A stretch of 64,000 bases of DNA from Pseudovirgaria hyperparasitica. Its lineage: Eukaryota > Ascomycota > Dothideomycetes > Acrospermales > Acrospermaceae. Both the position numbers and the translations under genes were made by a program. Location of the stretch: NCBI RefSeq assembly GCF_010093815.1, contig NW_022985551.1, positions 1,747,087 through 1,811,086 of the forward strand, in the 5' to 3' direction. Shown here piece after piece: positions 1 through 12,045 of this stretch (its first letter is position 1; each line of letters begins with the position of its first letter). Below the pieces are notes generated by a model, which was not told the DNA's origin, did not search any database, and saw only the letters and a program-made list of their open reading frames with translations.

Positions 1-3000
1 TTTAACGTAGATAGGTTTAGTTAGGTCGAAGTACACTAGTAATAGGGTAGTTATAAATGCCTCTTTGATTTTCTCGAAGGAGGCCCTTTCGCCTTCTAAT
101 AATTCTATAGGCTACGATTTAATATTACGCTATTTCTATCCACCGCGGACCGTAATAGATAAATCTATAGTAGTAGTACGCGCGTTAAGCGGTACTACTA
201 GCTAGGAGAAGTACTTAACGAATTTTTAGTAGTAATTAGTAAATCTAATAAAGACACGTATATCTCGAACTAATTTTAGTTTAGGCTAGTCCACGATAGT
301 AGTAACTCTATCCCTTTCTATGGTTATACCTTAATTAGTAATGACGAAGCTAAGGAAGTTAACGTGGTCCTAGTAGAACTTATATTTAGATAGCTTAATA
401 TATAGCTTATGTTTTTCTAGCCTATCTAGGACTACGCGTACGTACTAGATGTGTTCTTCTTCGTTATTAGAGAAGATAAGGATGTCGTTAAGGTATACGA
501 TGTACATCGTATTAAGTAGGCCTACTAGCGCGTTATTAATGTACGCTTAGAAGGTCCCTAGCGCGTTAGTTAGTCTAAAAGGGACTACTATATACTTAAA
601 GTATCTATAACGGGTCCTAAACGCCGTTTTCTACTTATCGCCCTTCTTAATATATAGGCGGTAGTAGGCGTCGCGTAGATCGAGCTTAGTAAAGATCTTT
701 ACGCGCCCTAGTCTATTAATAGACTCGGAGATAAGAGGTAGTAGGTAATAATTCTTTCGCGTGATATTATTCAGGCTATAGTAGTCGATATATAGATGGA
801 GACTCCTATCCTTCTTCTTTATAAAGAGAATTAGGGCTCCGGCTAGGGATATACTAGGCCTAATCTATCCTTATATAAGGTTCTTTTCGATGTATTCTCG
901 GAGGACCTATAGCTTAGATTCTAATAGAGGGTAGATGGGTCCGTATAGGGGTTATTAACCGTCCTTAAGGTTAATAGTAAGATTAGTAGGTTAGTATTAA
1001 GGTAATTCGGACGAGTCGATCGCTAACGCGATATATTAGTATATTTTATACTAATATAGTAGGTTTTCGTCTACTTTAATGCTAAGCTCTCTATTTTAAG
1101 TAAGTAAGAGAATATAAATAGTAGAGATTACCTTTTCGTAGTCCTTCTAGAATTATTCGTCGTCGACTAGCTATACTAGGTTCTATTATAGTAGGTACAT
1201 ACGCTAGCTAGCTATTTTCTAGATAAAGTCTAGTTTCGGGTTATATTTTTCGAGCTACGGTATACCGAGGATCATATTAAAGGGGCTATCTACTACGATA
1301 AAGGTTAAGTAGTAGGGTTTCCACTTCCCCCCGCTATCCTAGATGCTATATTTAATAGTATAGGTACCCTACGATTTAATAGGACCATCGATACTATAGA
1401 AGGTAGCACCTATTAGTACTTAAATATTAATATTAAGTTCTCGTGCTCGTTAAGTCAATATAACGTTAGTGGCTAAACCGCTATCGAGTATTATAGTCTA
1501 ATATTATCCACGGGGGACCTTAATAGGCCTAGCCTATAGTTCGATATACTAGTTAGCTAGTTATCTCTCTATTTTAGTTACGCCTATAAGTCACGAGAGT
1601 TTCTTATAGGTAGTTAGTTTTTAATATTATATACCGGGTAGTTAGGCGTGATATATCCTAGCTACTAGTACTTATAGTATATAACTAACTTAGTATCTAT
1701 ATTAGTATTCGGTGGTTTCCCTAAGCGGTACTTAGGTACTATATAGCCTATCCTACTATAGGTGTAGTAGGTAACTTTAGGTTATTTATATAAGTCGTTT
1801 CTCGCGTCTCGATATATCGACTAGTAGAAAGATCCGCGGTACGGGCCTCGTCTTCTTAAGTTCATAGAGTGGTAGCGCCTATAAGGTGTTCCGCGTAATC
1901 TATTACTAAACCGGTCCTCTTTAGACGATTTTATATCGGATTAGATTAATAGGGATAGTTATACGCCTATACGACGTTGGTTATTTATTATATACTAATG
2001 TTATTCTACGAGATTCGCGAGTACCTAAAGGTTAGTAGAGATAGACGTTATAAGGTCGATACGTTTCTTTACGCTCGGGTTAAGGGACCTTTTAAAGTCG
2101 TCGTATTATTAAACTATACGATCTTCCTTAGCTTCTCTCTAAAGAGGTCGGAGGTATTTTAGGAGTTATAATGGGGATTGTCTCTCTCGCTATTAAGTCT
2201 TAAAGATATAGCTCTAAGTCTATTCGCGTCGCTCGGCTCTATCGCCAAAGTATTAAAGAAGGAATTTAGTAAACGTGTCCTAGTTATACGCATCCTTAGG
2301 GTATTTAATTCGATATACTATCTAACGTTTAGATAGCGTTAGGTCTAGATAGTTCTATGCGAACCTAATCTTATTACTATCGTTCGTGAATAGGTAGAAG
2401 AATCGGCTATACTAGTAAGTCTATTTATAAAAGCTTCTCCTAGTTTTACCGTCGAAGTAAGGTAGTTTCTTAGACTAAGGTAACTAGAATAGTAATAGAC
2501 TTAGTTAGACTATTTCGGCTTAAGTTAGTCTATATTAGTATAGATTAGTTACTACTAGTACTAAAGCGCGTAGTGCGGCTTCGAGTCTAGCGGTTCGTCC
2601 TCGCGCTTTATTAAGTTCACGAAGTTACTACTTAAGCTAAGCCTAACGCTACCTCTCCGCGTATAGCTTAGTATATACGTTATTATAAGGCGTGGTTAAC
2701 GTTAGTTAGTTCTAACGAATTAATTCATTAACGTTAATAGGGTCTAGTCTTATAGTAAGGATAGGTCTAGTATAGTATAAACTAGACCGCGATAGAATAT
2801 AATAGACTCCTTCCTTATTATCTAGGTAATCTTCTATAGTTATACGGAATACCGTACTAGTTATTAGTGCGATAGCCTATAGAGTATACTTATTAGTAGA
2901 GATGGTCGTAGGGAGACTATTCTCTTTATTTAGATTTAGAGAGAGTCTCTCGTGTAAGGTAGTGCCACGGGTATTATAGCGCGTAGTAGGAGCTATCTCT

Positions 3001-3275
3001 ATAAGCTACCGTCGTACTATATAGAGAGGAATTAAAATATAAAGAGTAAAGACGTGGGATAGTAGTCTAATAGTTTATAGAGAGATATAGGAATGTATTT
3101 ATAGAGTAGTCTTACTCTTATACTAGGTTAATTCCTAACGAGTAGGAATTAGTTTATGCGGTCTACTTATATAGTAACCTCGCTTAACCTAGCTAACTCA
3201 TCCTAGCTCTAGCCGCTACGTGGCTACATGGATTAGAATGGTCCATACAGGTCCGTTAGGGTTCCCGTCCTAACA
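1..3275 (-). mobile_element. Gypsy chromovirus fossil, left-edge copy (partial)
   Basis: A degraded, RIP-mutated copy on the minus strand, cut by the window edge. The stretch around 450-920 is the reverse complement of the reverse-transcriptase region of the plus-strand element at 13,494-21,504 and aligns base for base over hundreds of positions, so the two copies belong to one family or close subfamilies. Fixing that alignment predicts a 5' LTR near 3,040-3,280, and a diverged LTR is indeed there (3,038-3,275). Gag, protease and the front of pol therefore lie between about 3,037 and 1, and the rest is outside the window. It carries many disabling changes. It appears to be inserted into the older minus-strand Gypsy whose sequence resumes at about 3,281. 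Confidence 0.8.
3038..3275 (-). repeat. 5' LTR of the left-edge chromovirus
   Basis: This 238-bp block aligns throughout with the reverse complement of the 240-bp LTRs at 13,494 and 21,265, but with clearly more differences than those two show between themselves. Its outer end reads TGTTAGG on the minus strand, which keeps the canonical LTR start TG, and its inner end reads TATA. The outer ~70 bases keep several CpA/TpG dinucleotides, so RIP has been lighter here. The partner LTR is outside the window, so no target duplication can be checked. Confidence 0.75.
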
Positions 3276-3280
3276 CTTAG

Positions 3281-6200
3281 GCTTTTATTAAAATAACTAA
3301 GATAACGTTTTTAAGGCGGCTAAGGTTATCTTTATAACTAGGTAGGGCTATACTATAGCGAAATCGCTATTAATTTCTTCCTTATTAGATAAGATAACGA
3401 CTCGTTTCTTTACGAGCTTAGGTTAGATAATATAGAGATCCCTCTTAATGGTTGGTTTTTTAAAAACTAGACTTTCTATAACTACTCTATCGAGGCCCTA
3501 TATCTTTTTAGCGGTACTTACTTTCTACTAAAAGTTCTAGAATAATATAATATATATATCTAGGTTACTCTTAACTTCGAAGGAGTCTTTAGTCGTTAAA
3601 ATAGTATACTTAAATATAGGTTACTTATATCTATTTTTAACTAAGTTAATACCTTTATTACCGATAAGTTTATAAAGAGTTTTAGCTTACTTAAGGAGTA
3701 TTACGCGTAGGTTATTCCCGGTAGCTATTAGAACGGACGTTAAAAATTATACCTAGGTAGCTACCGTGGTTCTCTAGTTAACTATATTTATCTTAATAGA
3801 CGAGGTTATATTATATAGTTATTAGTAGACATTAGTAAGATAGGCGTTAGCCTAGGTTAACTAGTTAACGATTCTTTCGACTACGTTAAGGTTATATATA
3901 TAGATACCTAATATAGTCGCTTTCTTATTATCTAGCTAATCTTTCTATAGAATCGTAATTAGGTTAAATCTTTACGTACTAGTTTCAAAATTAATTACCC
4001 GACTTAATTTAGGTATAAATAGTAATAGGTTACTAACGTTTAGTACTAAGCTACCCGAGTTTATTCGCTACCTACTTAACTAACTATATAGTAAGCTAAA
4101 GTCCGAATTATTGGTAGTGGTTAGTAATATAAGTAACGTGGTACGTATATAACCTACTCATCGCGATCGGGCTAAAATTAGATCGTCTACTAGACTTTTT
4201 ATAGTCGGATATACGGTACTTACGATCTTTAATAGTCGCTTAGCTAAAATACTACTATTATTATCTTTATGCCCGTATATTAGGTTAATATCTAAGGGTA
4301 CCGCCTAAGTATAACGGTCGGTTTTATTCGCTATAAATGGCTTATCTTTAATTACCTAGGGCTTAGAACGAGTCTTTTCTAGAATCTACTAATAATATAG
4401 TAGTAATATTACTACTCTACCGAGTATAAATTAATTAAAGATAATTACGATCTTATTATTTAAAACGCCGGGGGCTCCGCGCGGGAGATAACTATCCTAA
4501 AACCATCCTTCTTTTAAGAATACGGCCGGTTATTAGATATTAACCTTGCCCTTCCTTATAATCTATTACTCTATTACTATAATAATTAGTAACTTTACTT
4601 AGTCGGACGGCTAGACGTTCGTAGGCGGCTAAGTTATATAGTCCTCTGTAATATTAATAGGATAATCTATATAAAACGGCTATAAATCGTATTTTAATAG
4701 GTGCCGTTATTTAGTCGTAGAGAAATTATCTACTACCGGTCTATCGCCGGAGATCTATACGGGTAGAGCCGATAACGAAGGGTATCCTATTACTATGTAT
4801 TCTAGAAGAATTAGTAGAAAAGCTTTTAATAAGCTAGAAAAACTCTTAGAATCTACCTAGTTTACTATTACGTTATATAGAGCTATATAGAATAGTTAGT
4901 TAGCTAGGTCGATATTTACTCGCGCCTAAATCTTTTCTATAGGCTACTAGTAGTACTTTTCGTCTATCTTTAGATGTAGACGTAGAAGGATATTAGTTAG
5001 TTTAGATTAAGTATAACTATTATAAGCCTACTAAATTAATATACTAGGTCTAGTAAGGATAAAGCTAGTTATATATAGTAATTAGTCGATATTATAGAAT
5101 ATTTATAGGTTAGTAACTACGAATAGTAGGCCGTGCGGTCGGCTTAACCGTAGTAGTTATCTTTAGTTAACTAATCTAGGTCCGGTACCGACCTTTAAGC
5201 GAATAATATAAGGAAGTACTTAATAGTTATATATCTATAGAATGCTTAGTAAATATATATATTATAACGCCGCTCGTTATAATAGATATTAACGGCTCTC
5301 TACCTATAACGGCTAGGGGCGGATAGGTATTGCGACTTTAAGTAGTCGTTGACCTAGCTAGGCTCCTAGTAGACTATTTCTATAGGCTTATCTAAGGTTA
5401 TATTCTTCGACTAAGTCTAATAGAAGTATACTTCGCCGTATCTACTAACCGAATTCTAGACTATTACTATATACCGTTACCTAGTATTTAACGGTTAGTT
5501 TATAATTACGCCTAATTTAAATATAGCGCCGATTATAGATGGCCATTACTATCTACTTATTTATAATAGTAAGTAGGCGTATGTCTTCTCTACGGTTAAA
5601 ATGGTTAAGATTCTTTAGAAATAGTTCTAACTATTTAATAGATATTACTAGGTGTATTTTCTATATCTCCGGTAGCTCTAGTTTGTACGCCTAATAGTCT
5701 ACTATACGTTTAATTAGTACTAGTCCGACTCGTTATTAGCTAAGCTTATAATAAGCGTCTAGAATCTTATACCCTTTATATAGTTAAATATAGACCTAGT
5801 TACTAGAAGCGAGGTCTAGTAGAGACGTATAGCGCCTATTAAAACGCTCCTTTATACGCGTCTAGGCAAATACTAGCGCGTCTAACGCCTCTTTCTAGTT
5901 TATATCACGCTTTCGGGCGTAATTATTCACTTCTATTAAACTAGTCTCCTTAAATAGAATGCCTTTAGATAGTTAGAAGCCGTATACCATCTCGTTTAGA
6001 GATTTTTATATTAAGGCGTTTATTAAATTATTTATAAGCTACTAGACTAATAGGATATAGATCGTCTAGCCTATAGCTAGCGATATTAAAATAAGAAAAT
6101 ATAGGGTAATCTCTACCGTTTAGTTCGTGCGTTCACTTTAACCGTTACTCTATTTATAATAAGTAGTTAATACTAGGATTTTAGTACTAATGCCCTCGAA

Positions 6201-6722
6201 AATTCCTTTCTAAAATAACGATAGGAATTTTCGGTCTCTATTATAAATAATTACGGCTAGAACTCTCTATTCTAGTAGTATACTCCTTCTAAACGTAGTT
6301 ACCTATTACGCGGTAGTCTAGTTATTCCGGCCTAGGATAAGGTAGATTCACTTAGTAAACTTATCCGTTATAGTAAGTAGCGCGTTAAGTCTATTCTATC
6401 TTGGTAGTCCGATAATAAAGTCTATTATAACCGTATAAAATAGTATTAGCGGTAACTAGACTAGCTTTAATTCACTATACGGCGTATATCTTTATATCTA
6501 GTAAGTTTTATAGGTGGGATAGTACTAAATATAGTACTTTAGGCGCTTTGTAAGCCGATAAATAAAGTAGCCCGCGCAAATTCAATCGTATACTTAGAAA
6601 AATCCTATATAAGTACTTTTATTATAGAATTAAGTAAAGATATCTCTATCGAGTAATTTTAGTACGTAGATCTAATATCGTCTATTAAGCTAATTAATAA
6701 TAATAATAATAATATTAGTAAA
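3281..6722 (-). mobile_element. Host Gypsy fossil, integrase-side piece
   Basis: RIP-mutated, minus-strand sequence. The stretch about 5,550-6,680 resembles a Gypsy integrase and its downstream region when read on the minus strand. Polarity and order fit the pieces at 12,004-13,493 (RNase H and part of RT) and 21,505-25,130 (rest of RT, protease, gag), so I read all three as one old element split by later insertions. The part from 3,281 to about 5,500 follows the integrase but I recognise no domain in it. The 3' LTR is not visible and may lie beyond the left-edge chromovirus. Broken by very many changes. Confidence 0.55.
6680..6722. repeat. 43-bp imperfect direct repeat, left copy
   Basis: Contains a CTATTAAGCTAATTAATA core, a short TAA run and the end ATTAGTAAA. 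A near copy lies at 12,004-12,045 in the same orientation. The two bracket the segment that carries the LINE. In the right copy the sequence continues into the host Gypsy, as expected if the pair is a duplicated target. The length is large for a target duplication, so this is tentative. Confidence 0.5.
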
Positions 6723-6935
6723 CTAGGTAGAGTACCACTCTATAGGCGTATGCCTCCTCTAGTCTAAGCTACTATATAAGAAGAAACCTATAAATAGGAA
6801 AAACTCCCTTATATCTATAACTACGCTCTATCTATCCTCTTATTCTTTATATATATATAGCCCTAGGGGCTACCCATAGGCCTATAGCCTATATTATAAT
6901 AGTTTACCCTTAGGTAGCACGTGTAGATGCGGAGA
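6723..6935. other. Docking segment of the LINE, left part
   Basis: About 213 bp between the 43-bp repeat and the 31-bp palindrome. It does not look like Gypsy coding sequence. It holds a TATA-rich stretch near 6,849-6,861 and the GC-rich short motifs CCCTAGGGG and GGCCTATAGCC. Together with 11,756-12,003 it would form a ~490-bp segment with the palindrome at its centre before the LINE arrived. I do not recognise the family. Confidence 0.4.
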
Positions 6936-6966
6936 TTATTAGTTAAGGGCTACCCTTAACTAATAA
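6936..6966. repeat. 31-bp perfect palindrome, 3' flank of the LINE
   Basis: Left arm TTATTAGTTAAGGG, loop CTA, right arm is the exact reverse complement (14+3+14 bp). The identical 31 bases recur at 11,725-11,755, at the other end of the LINE. The shared sequence stops exactly where the palindrome stops on both sides. Read as a target-site duplication of the LINE. Confidence 0.85.
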
Positions 6967-7048
6967 TCGCGGTTCTCCCGGGGTTCTTCCAACGTATACC
7001 GGGGTTCTTCCGGTATATATCGGGCTTCTTCTAGTATATATACGCGGG
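6967..7048 (-). repeat. Short tandem repeats at the 3' end of the LINE
   Basis: On the plus strand a unit of about 21 bp built on GGGGTTCTTCC followed by an AT-rich GTATATA half recurs three to four times with decay. It sits directly against the 31-bp palindrome, so it is the 3' terminus of the LINE. Simple tandem repeats at the 3' end are known in several non-LTR clades instead of a poly(A) tail. Confidence 0.6.
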
Positions 7049-10000
7049 TCTACTAGAACTAGGGGAGAGGAAGGTGTACGAGTATCTATCGGGCGACGTC
7101 CTTAGGGTACTTATTAAGCTATCGCGTGATATCGGAGGTCCTTATTATATAGATAAGGGCTTATCTTAGGGTATAGAGGCTAGAGCACGTCGCGAGGTAG
7201 TAGCGTATTATACCTCTCCGGCCGTAGTCCTCGCACTAGAGAGATATATCTAGAATACCTCTCTAGTAGAGGTAATATAGGAGACCTATAGCGCCTATTC
7301 GGGCTTAGAGGAGTATGGATGCTTAGGCCTTCGTTAGCCCTTTATATATCTATTTACTTAGTTCCTTCTAAGGCCCTTAGATCTATTCTAGATACCTATC
7401 CTATTAGGAGGCCCACTAGGCTTTAAGTATCTCCCTCTATTTATTCTAGATCTACGACCGTATAACGCGGCTAAGCTCCTTAGGGCTCTATTAGCTTAGG
7501 ACGGTATCCGGGTTATTTCGAACCTTCTACGCGGTCTAGCTCGAGTCCGCCTCTATATAGTATTTATATTATACTTAAGTTTATCCTATAGTAGGGAGGG
7601 CCTAGTAATACACGCGGATACATATACGTAGTACAGCGAAGGTATATACCCTATCTCCTCCACATTCTTATACTTATTATTTAGTAAAGTATATAAGTCT
7701 CTATATCTAGTAGAAGTCCTATATACTCATTACATTTATCTCACGTCAGAGAAGCGTCGTGTTAGTAGCTTTATATACGCCGGAGATAAGGCGGAGTATA
7801 TGGTTTTATATAGACTTAAGCTTTACCCGCCGAGCTTATATAAGAGCCGTATACTAGTACTTGTATCCGTATATAAAGGCTAGGCGTACTAGGGAGACGT
7901 ATAGCTGTCTCGCCTTATCCTAGGCTATTCTCTACGTAGATGCCGTAATCTAGCGTATAGCGGTTTCTATCTAGAGGGCTCTAGAGACGGCGTGTGCCAC
8001 CTATAGTCCCTATTTTAGCTTATTATTAATTATGACGCTAAGTGCTCGTATACTCTATACTAGTAGTTCTATAAAGGCGTCGATTTAGGGGCGACGTGCC
8101 CCCTCCCTAGTAGCCCATCCTCTATAGTAGTTAATAAAGTATATAAGCTAGTATTTTTTAGGTGTGAATTTTACTCCGTGGCGCTTTATCTACTAGACGC
8201 ATTTCTTATGGTCTTATTCGAGTCGTGTATATATTCTACTAGTACTACTATCGACCGCGAGGAGGTATATATTATCCGCGTATCCGACTACCTCTATATA
8301 TTCTATTCCCTAAAGGAGATCTACTATAAAGAAGAGGAAGAGAATCACGGAGATAGTACTCCCTTACGGGATACCGTATACCGTCTCCTTATATTCGCTT
8401 CGGTATCCGGGGATATATATTTAAGTAGTCCTTTATACGAGGAAGGACTATATAAATCATATAATCTACTTAGGTATTCGCCTTATCCGGAGGTTATGGA
8501 TAAGTCTTATATAGTTTACCTTATTAAACGCCCCTACTATATCTAGGGAGAGTAGCGTAATAACTTATCCTTATTTCTATATAGTCTAGATAACCTCGAG
8601 GATATATTAAATGGCTATAATTAGGGAGCTTCCTACCTTCGCCTTCTGGTTTACTAGGAGAAGGCCGTGTACCTATACTACTATACTTATCTTCTTAGTA
8701 ATCGTGGCTTCTAGTACCTTACTAAGGTAGGAGAGGAGGGCGATTAGCCTCTATCCCTTCGGCGTGTTTAGGCTCTTCCCTAGTTTTAGAAGTATAACTA
8801 TATATACGGTTTAGAAGCTCTATAGGTAGTATCCTATACGGGCGCACGCTCGGAATATATAGCCTATAATTAGTAAGGTCGCCTATATAGTCCTCTTAAG
8901 GCATTGATTCGGAATTCTATCTAGCCCGGGCGCTTTATCGTTCGGGAGTATCTTAATAGCGCCGAGTATATTATTGTCCGTGATTTCCCTAGGGATACTT
9001 ACGGCTTCTAGGTATTCCGTGCCGTTAATATCTAATAGGTCTACGGGTTCTAGGAGAGGGAATATAACCTCTTATAGGATCTCTATTTTCTCGAGGCTTA
9101 TAGAGTATATCTTTTCTTAATATATAAGGGGGGGTATAAGTGGTATAGGTGTCGGGGAGGCGGTACTTTTAGTCTATTTTACTATATACTATAGTCTAGT
9201 AGTATTACGTGTGTATCTGTCCGTGACTATACGCTACTATTTACGTCGCTTATTACGGAGGACCTTATCTTATTATCTTCTCGCCTCTCTCTATTTATTC
9301 TATACTTTAGATATATAGTTATAGTATACGCGTGTATATAATCTCCGGACTTCTTATCTATGCTCTTATACTTAAGGTATGCTTTTTAGGTCTAGGGGTC
9401 TATATATTCGGTACGGCACGTGTTTATCTCTTACTCCCTAGTACGCCTATAGGAGTATATTCACGGCCTGGTTAATAGCCGGGCCATTAGATACGTCGAC
9501 TATAGACGGGTCTAGGATCGTCGATTCTAGGTCCTTTAGGTACTTTTCCTAGTTAGTATTCTTCTATAGCTATCGCCCTCGTTAGTCTTAAGGGGTAGAT
9601 ACGTCTATTACGGTCTCTATATATTCGTGGTTAGAGTCTATCTATATAAGGCTTAGGCGGTAGTATTAAGTCCTATTATAAATATATCTAGTGGCTAGGG
9701 TGAGGTCGAGTGTGGATCCGCCCTTATCTTATTTATATTTTCGCTAGGTAATCTATCCTACTAGTATAAGAAGGTATAGAAAGCCGTGGTATTAGGTGCG
9801 TAGTTCTCTAGCTCGAAGCTCTTCGCGGGTAATGGTTAGTCTACCCTACTAGCTATAATAGAGATTAAAGTCTCCTAGGAGGATATATTATTCTAGCTCG
9901 GTAGTACCCTTAAGTATATTATCCGCCTAAAGCGATCGGTTCTAATTATATATATTATATATATAGAGGGGTCTAATATTCGTCTAGAGGTATAGTATTA

Positions 10001-11724
10001 TCCGGAGGTTATCCCGTTTAGTATACGACCATAATAAGAGTAGAATAGACTTATAGACATGGAAGAGGACTCTCCTCTCCGGTCCTAGGGGGTATATTAT
10101 ATAATATCCTAGGTGTGTTATTGGTTTATTCGTCTAGTAGTATTTATATAGCTTCTATATAGCGAGTATTACAGCTCCGGTCTTCTCGAGGAGTATCGCC
10201 TAGTTCTTATATTTATACTATACGTTTGCCTATATAATTAGAAGTGTATCTTGGTCTCTTATTAGGTGCTAGGGAATATATAGGCCTATATATTTGTTCC
10301 TCTAAGACGCGACTATCCTCGTGCGGCGGCGGCCTTAGTAATTCCTCGGGGCTATCCTATTATTAGCTTTCTCGGGACGGTTTACTATTCCTAACTACTT
10401 CCTTATAAGGAGATAGTCTATAGTAGTAGTATTATAGTAAAGAGAGGAACGGTAGTAGGTCGTATCGTTTATAGCTACCTTACTCTCTTTATCCGGATTA
10501 AGTAGATATATTTAGTAACCTATTTGCGTTTCGCGTACGTAGCCGACTACGACGGGTACTTACCGTCGTAGTTAGAGTACTTCGCCGTGTCCCTATCCCT
10601 CTAGCCCTCTCCTCGTGTTCTATAGGGGCACTCCTAGATACTATATTCTTATTAATACTACCTATACCTAGTCTTTTAGGAGTACTACTATGCCGTATAC
10701 CCGTATCCCTAATAGTTAAAGTACTATATTATCGCCCATGCTCTATCCTATGGTTCCGCTATAAGAAGCTCCCCTTCCGCTAGGAATCCCTCTTACGTAA
10801 TTTAATACGCGAGGGCGGGGTCCTTAAGCTCTACTATTATAGTAGAGTATGCCTTTAATCTAGTTTTAATCCCTTATATATTCTTCTACTATACTCTTAT
10901 AATCTTAATCCCTAGGTATTTTCGCTTATTTAACTATTCTATCCGCGTGATATCCTCTTCTCTAATAACCTATCCGCTTATAGATATAGAGTATACCTAT
11001 ATCGGGTATATGGCCGCCCTAATAGAGGCGCCTAGGAAGATACTACTAATCGCGTTCGGATTACATAAGATGGTCTACTACGTAATATTCGTTATTATAG
11101 TAAGTACTACTTCTCCTAGCGTGAGTTTAGCGGTAACGATATTTAACTATATTCCCTTTTATTCATTAATCTTACTTACTATATTCTTTAGGGATGCTTA
11201 CTAGACCTATACTAGGGTGTCCTTATCCTAGATTGCGACGCGTATACTATACACCGCGTTACCGGTCCGGGGGGCCCGTAGTATAGTCTCCGGTGTTACT
11301 ACTATTTATACCTATATACTAGGGCGCTTACCTTAAGTAAGTTCCTCCTAGATTCTACGTAGGCTAGCCTCTATTCGGTCGAGCCTACCCTCCGGTCCTC
11401 CTAGTTATATCTTCTTCTCCTCCTCCATAATTCCCTTTAGATTCTAGATAAGGTCCTAGAATATATATAGGAGGGTCTTCTAGCCCTCTCCGGCTTCCTT
11501 CTCTATATATACTACCTAGTAGTTAATATAATCTAGAAGGGTTTCCCCTCTCGGGGTCCCCTTTATTCCATCTATCTATAGTAGTATACGCCTTTAGGTG
11601 TGTTCTACGTTTTGGATAGGTATATAGTTACTCTTAGTAATATTACTATATAGCCTTTTCTATCGTACCGGTGGGGGTATATCCGGTATATACCGGGGTA
11701 TATCGGTGCCTAAGGCCGCCATAT
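6967..11724 (-). mobile_element. Tad-like non-LTR retrotransposon (LINE), RIP-inactivated
   Basis: A 4,758-bp element on the minus strand between two identical 31-bp repeats. The first ATG of ORF1 lies at 11,722-11,720, two bases inside the repeat, and opens a readable stretch before RIP-type stops. Further in, the minus strand shows the order expected of the Tad clade: an ORF1/gag-like part (about 10,450-11,722), an apurinic-type endonuclease (about 9,600-10,440, with a recognisable GDFN motif), then a LINE reverse transcriptase (about 8,450-9,100, with a KAPGLDRIPN-like block). The part from 7,050 to 8,400 is not assigned. The 3' end carries short tandem repeats. All frames are interrupted by stops, mostly from TG/CA to TA changes. 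Open frames on the plus strand at 8,178-8,546 and 10,947-11,204 are antisense to it and are not genes. Confidence 0.8.
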
Positions 11725-11755
11725 TTATTAGTTAAGGGCTACCCTTAACTAATAA
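11725..11755. repeat. 31-bp perfect palindrome, 5' flank of the LINE
   Basis: Identical in all 31 bases to 6,936-6,966 and in the same orientation. Only two bases separate it from the ORF1 start codon of the LINE. Outside it the left and right flanks differ at once (T against A on the right side, A against T on the left), so the repeat and the palindrome have the same limits. Confidence 0.85.
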
Positions 11756-12003
11756 AAGGGGGTCGGCGTGTCAGCGTTCTAGTAGTATAGTCCGTGCCTC
11801 TATCTCCGTGAGGATTTTAAGAGGGTATGTATATATCTTTATACGGCGATAACGTCTTAGTTTCGACGCTGCACGTACGTGTATATGGTAGTAGTTAGTG
11901 TACTTGGTATACTCTATTAATTAAGGTGTATATCTCGCTGTATTACCCCGAATGGACTAAGTTAGCCTCTTAGGGATGTAAAAGAAGAGGTATAGTAAGT
12001 AAG
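11756..12003. other. Docking segment of the LINE, right part; weakly RIP-mutated island
   Basis: About 248 bp between the palindrome and the right 43-bp repeat. CpA and TpG are visibly commoner here than in the surrounding 20 kb, for example near 11,765-11,800 and 11,868-11,960. It has no coding look. It would be the other half of the segment into which the LINE inserted. Confidence 0.45.
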
Positions 12004-12045
12004 GTCTATAAGCTAATTAATATAATAAATTATACTATTAGTAAA
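12004..12045. repeat. 43-bp imperfect direct repeat, right copy
   Basis: Matches 6,680-6,722 from GTCTAT to ATTAGTAAA with a few substitutions and one single-base length difference. Its right side runs on into the host Gypsy. Confidence 0.5.

Noticed and set aside
8178-8546. 122-codon open frame on the plus strand
   Set aside because: It lies antisense to the LINE; RIP raises TA content and leaves chance frames. Composition is Tyr/Ile/Leu-heavy with no domain.
10947-11204. 85-codon open frame on the plus strand
   Set aside because: Antisense to the ORF1 part of the LINE, and no family resemblance.
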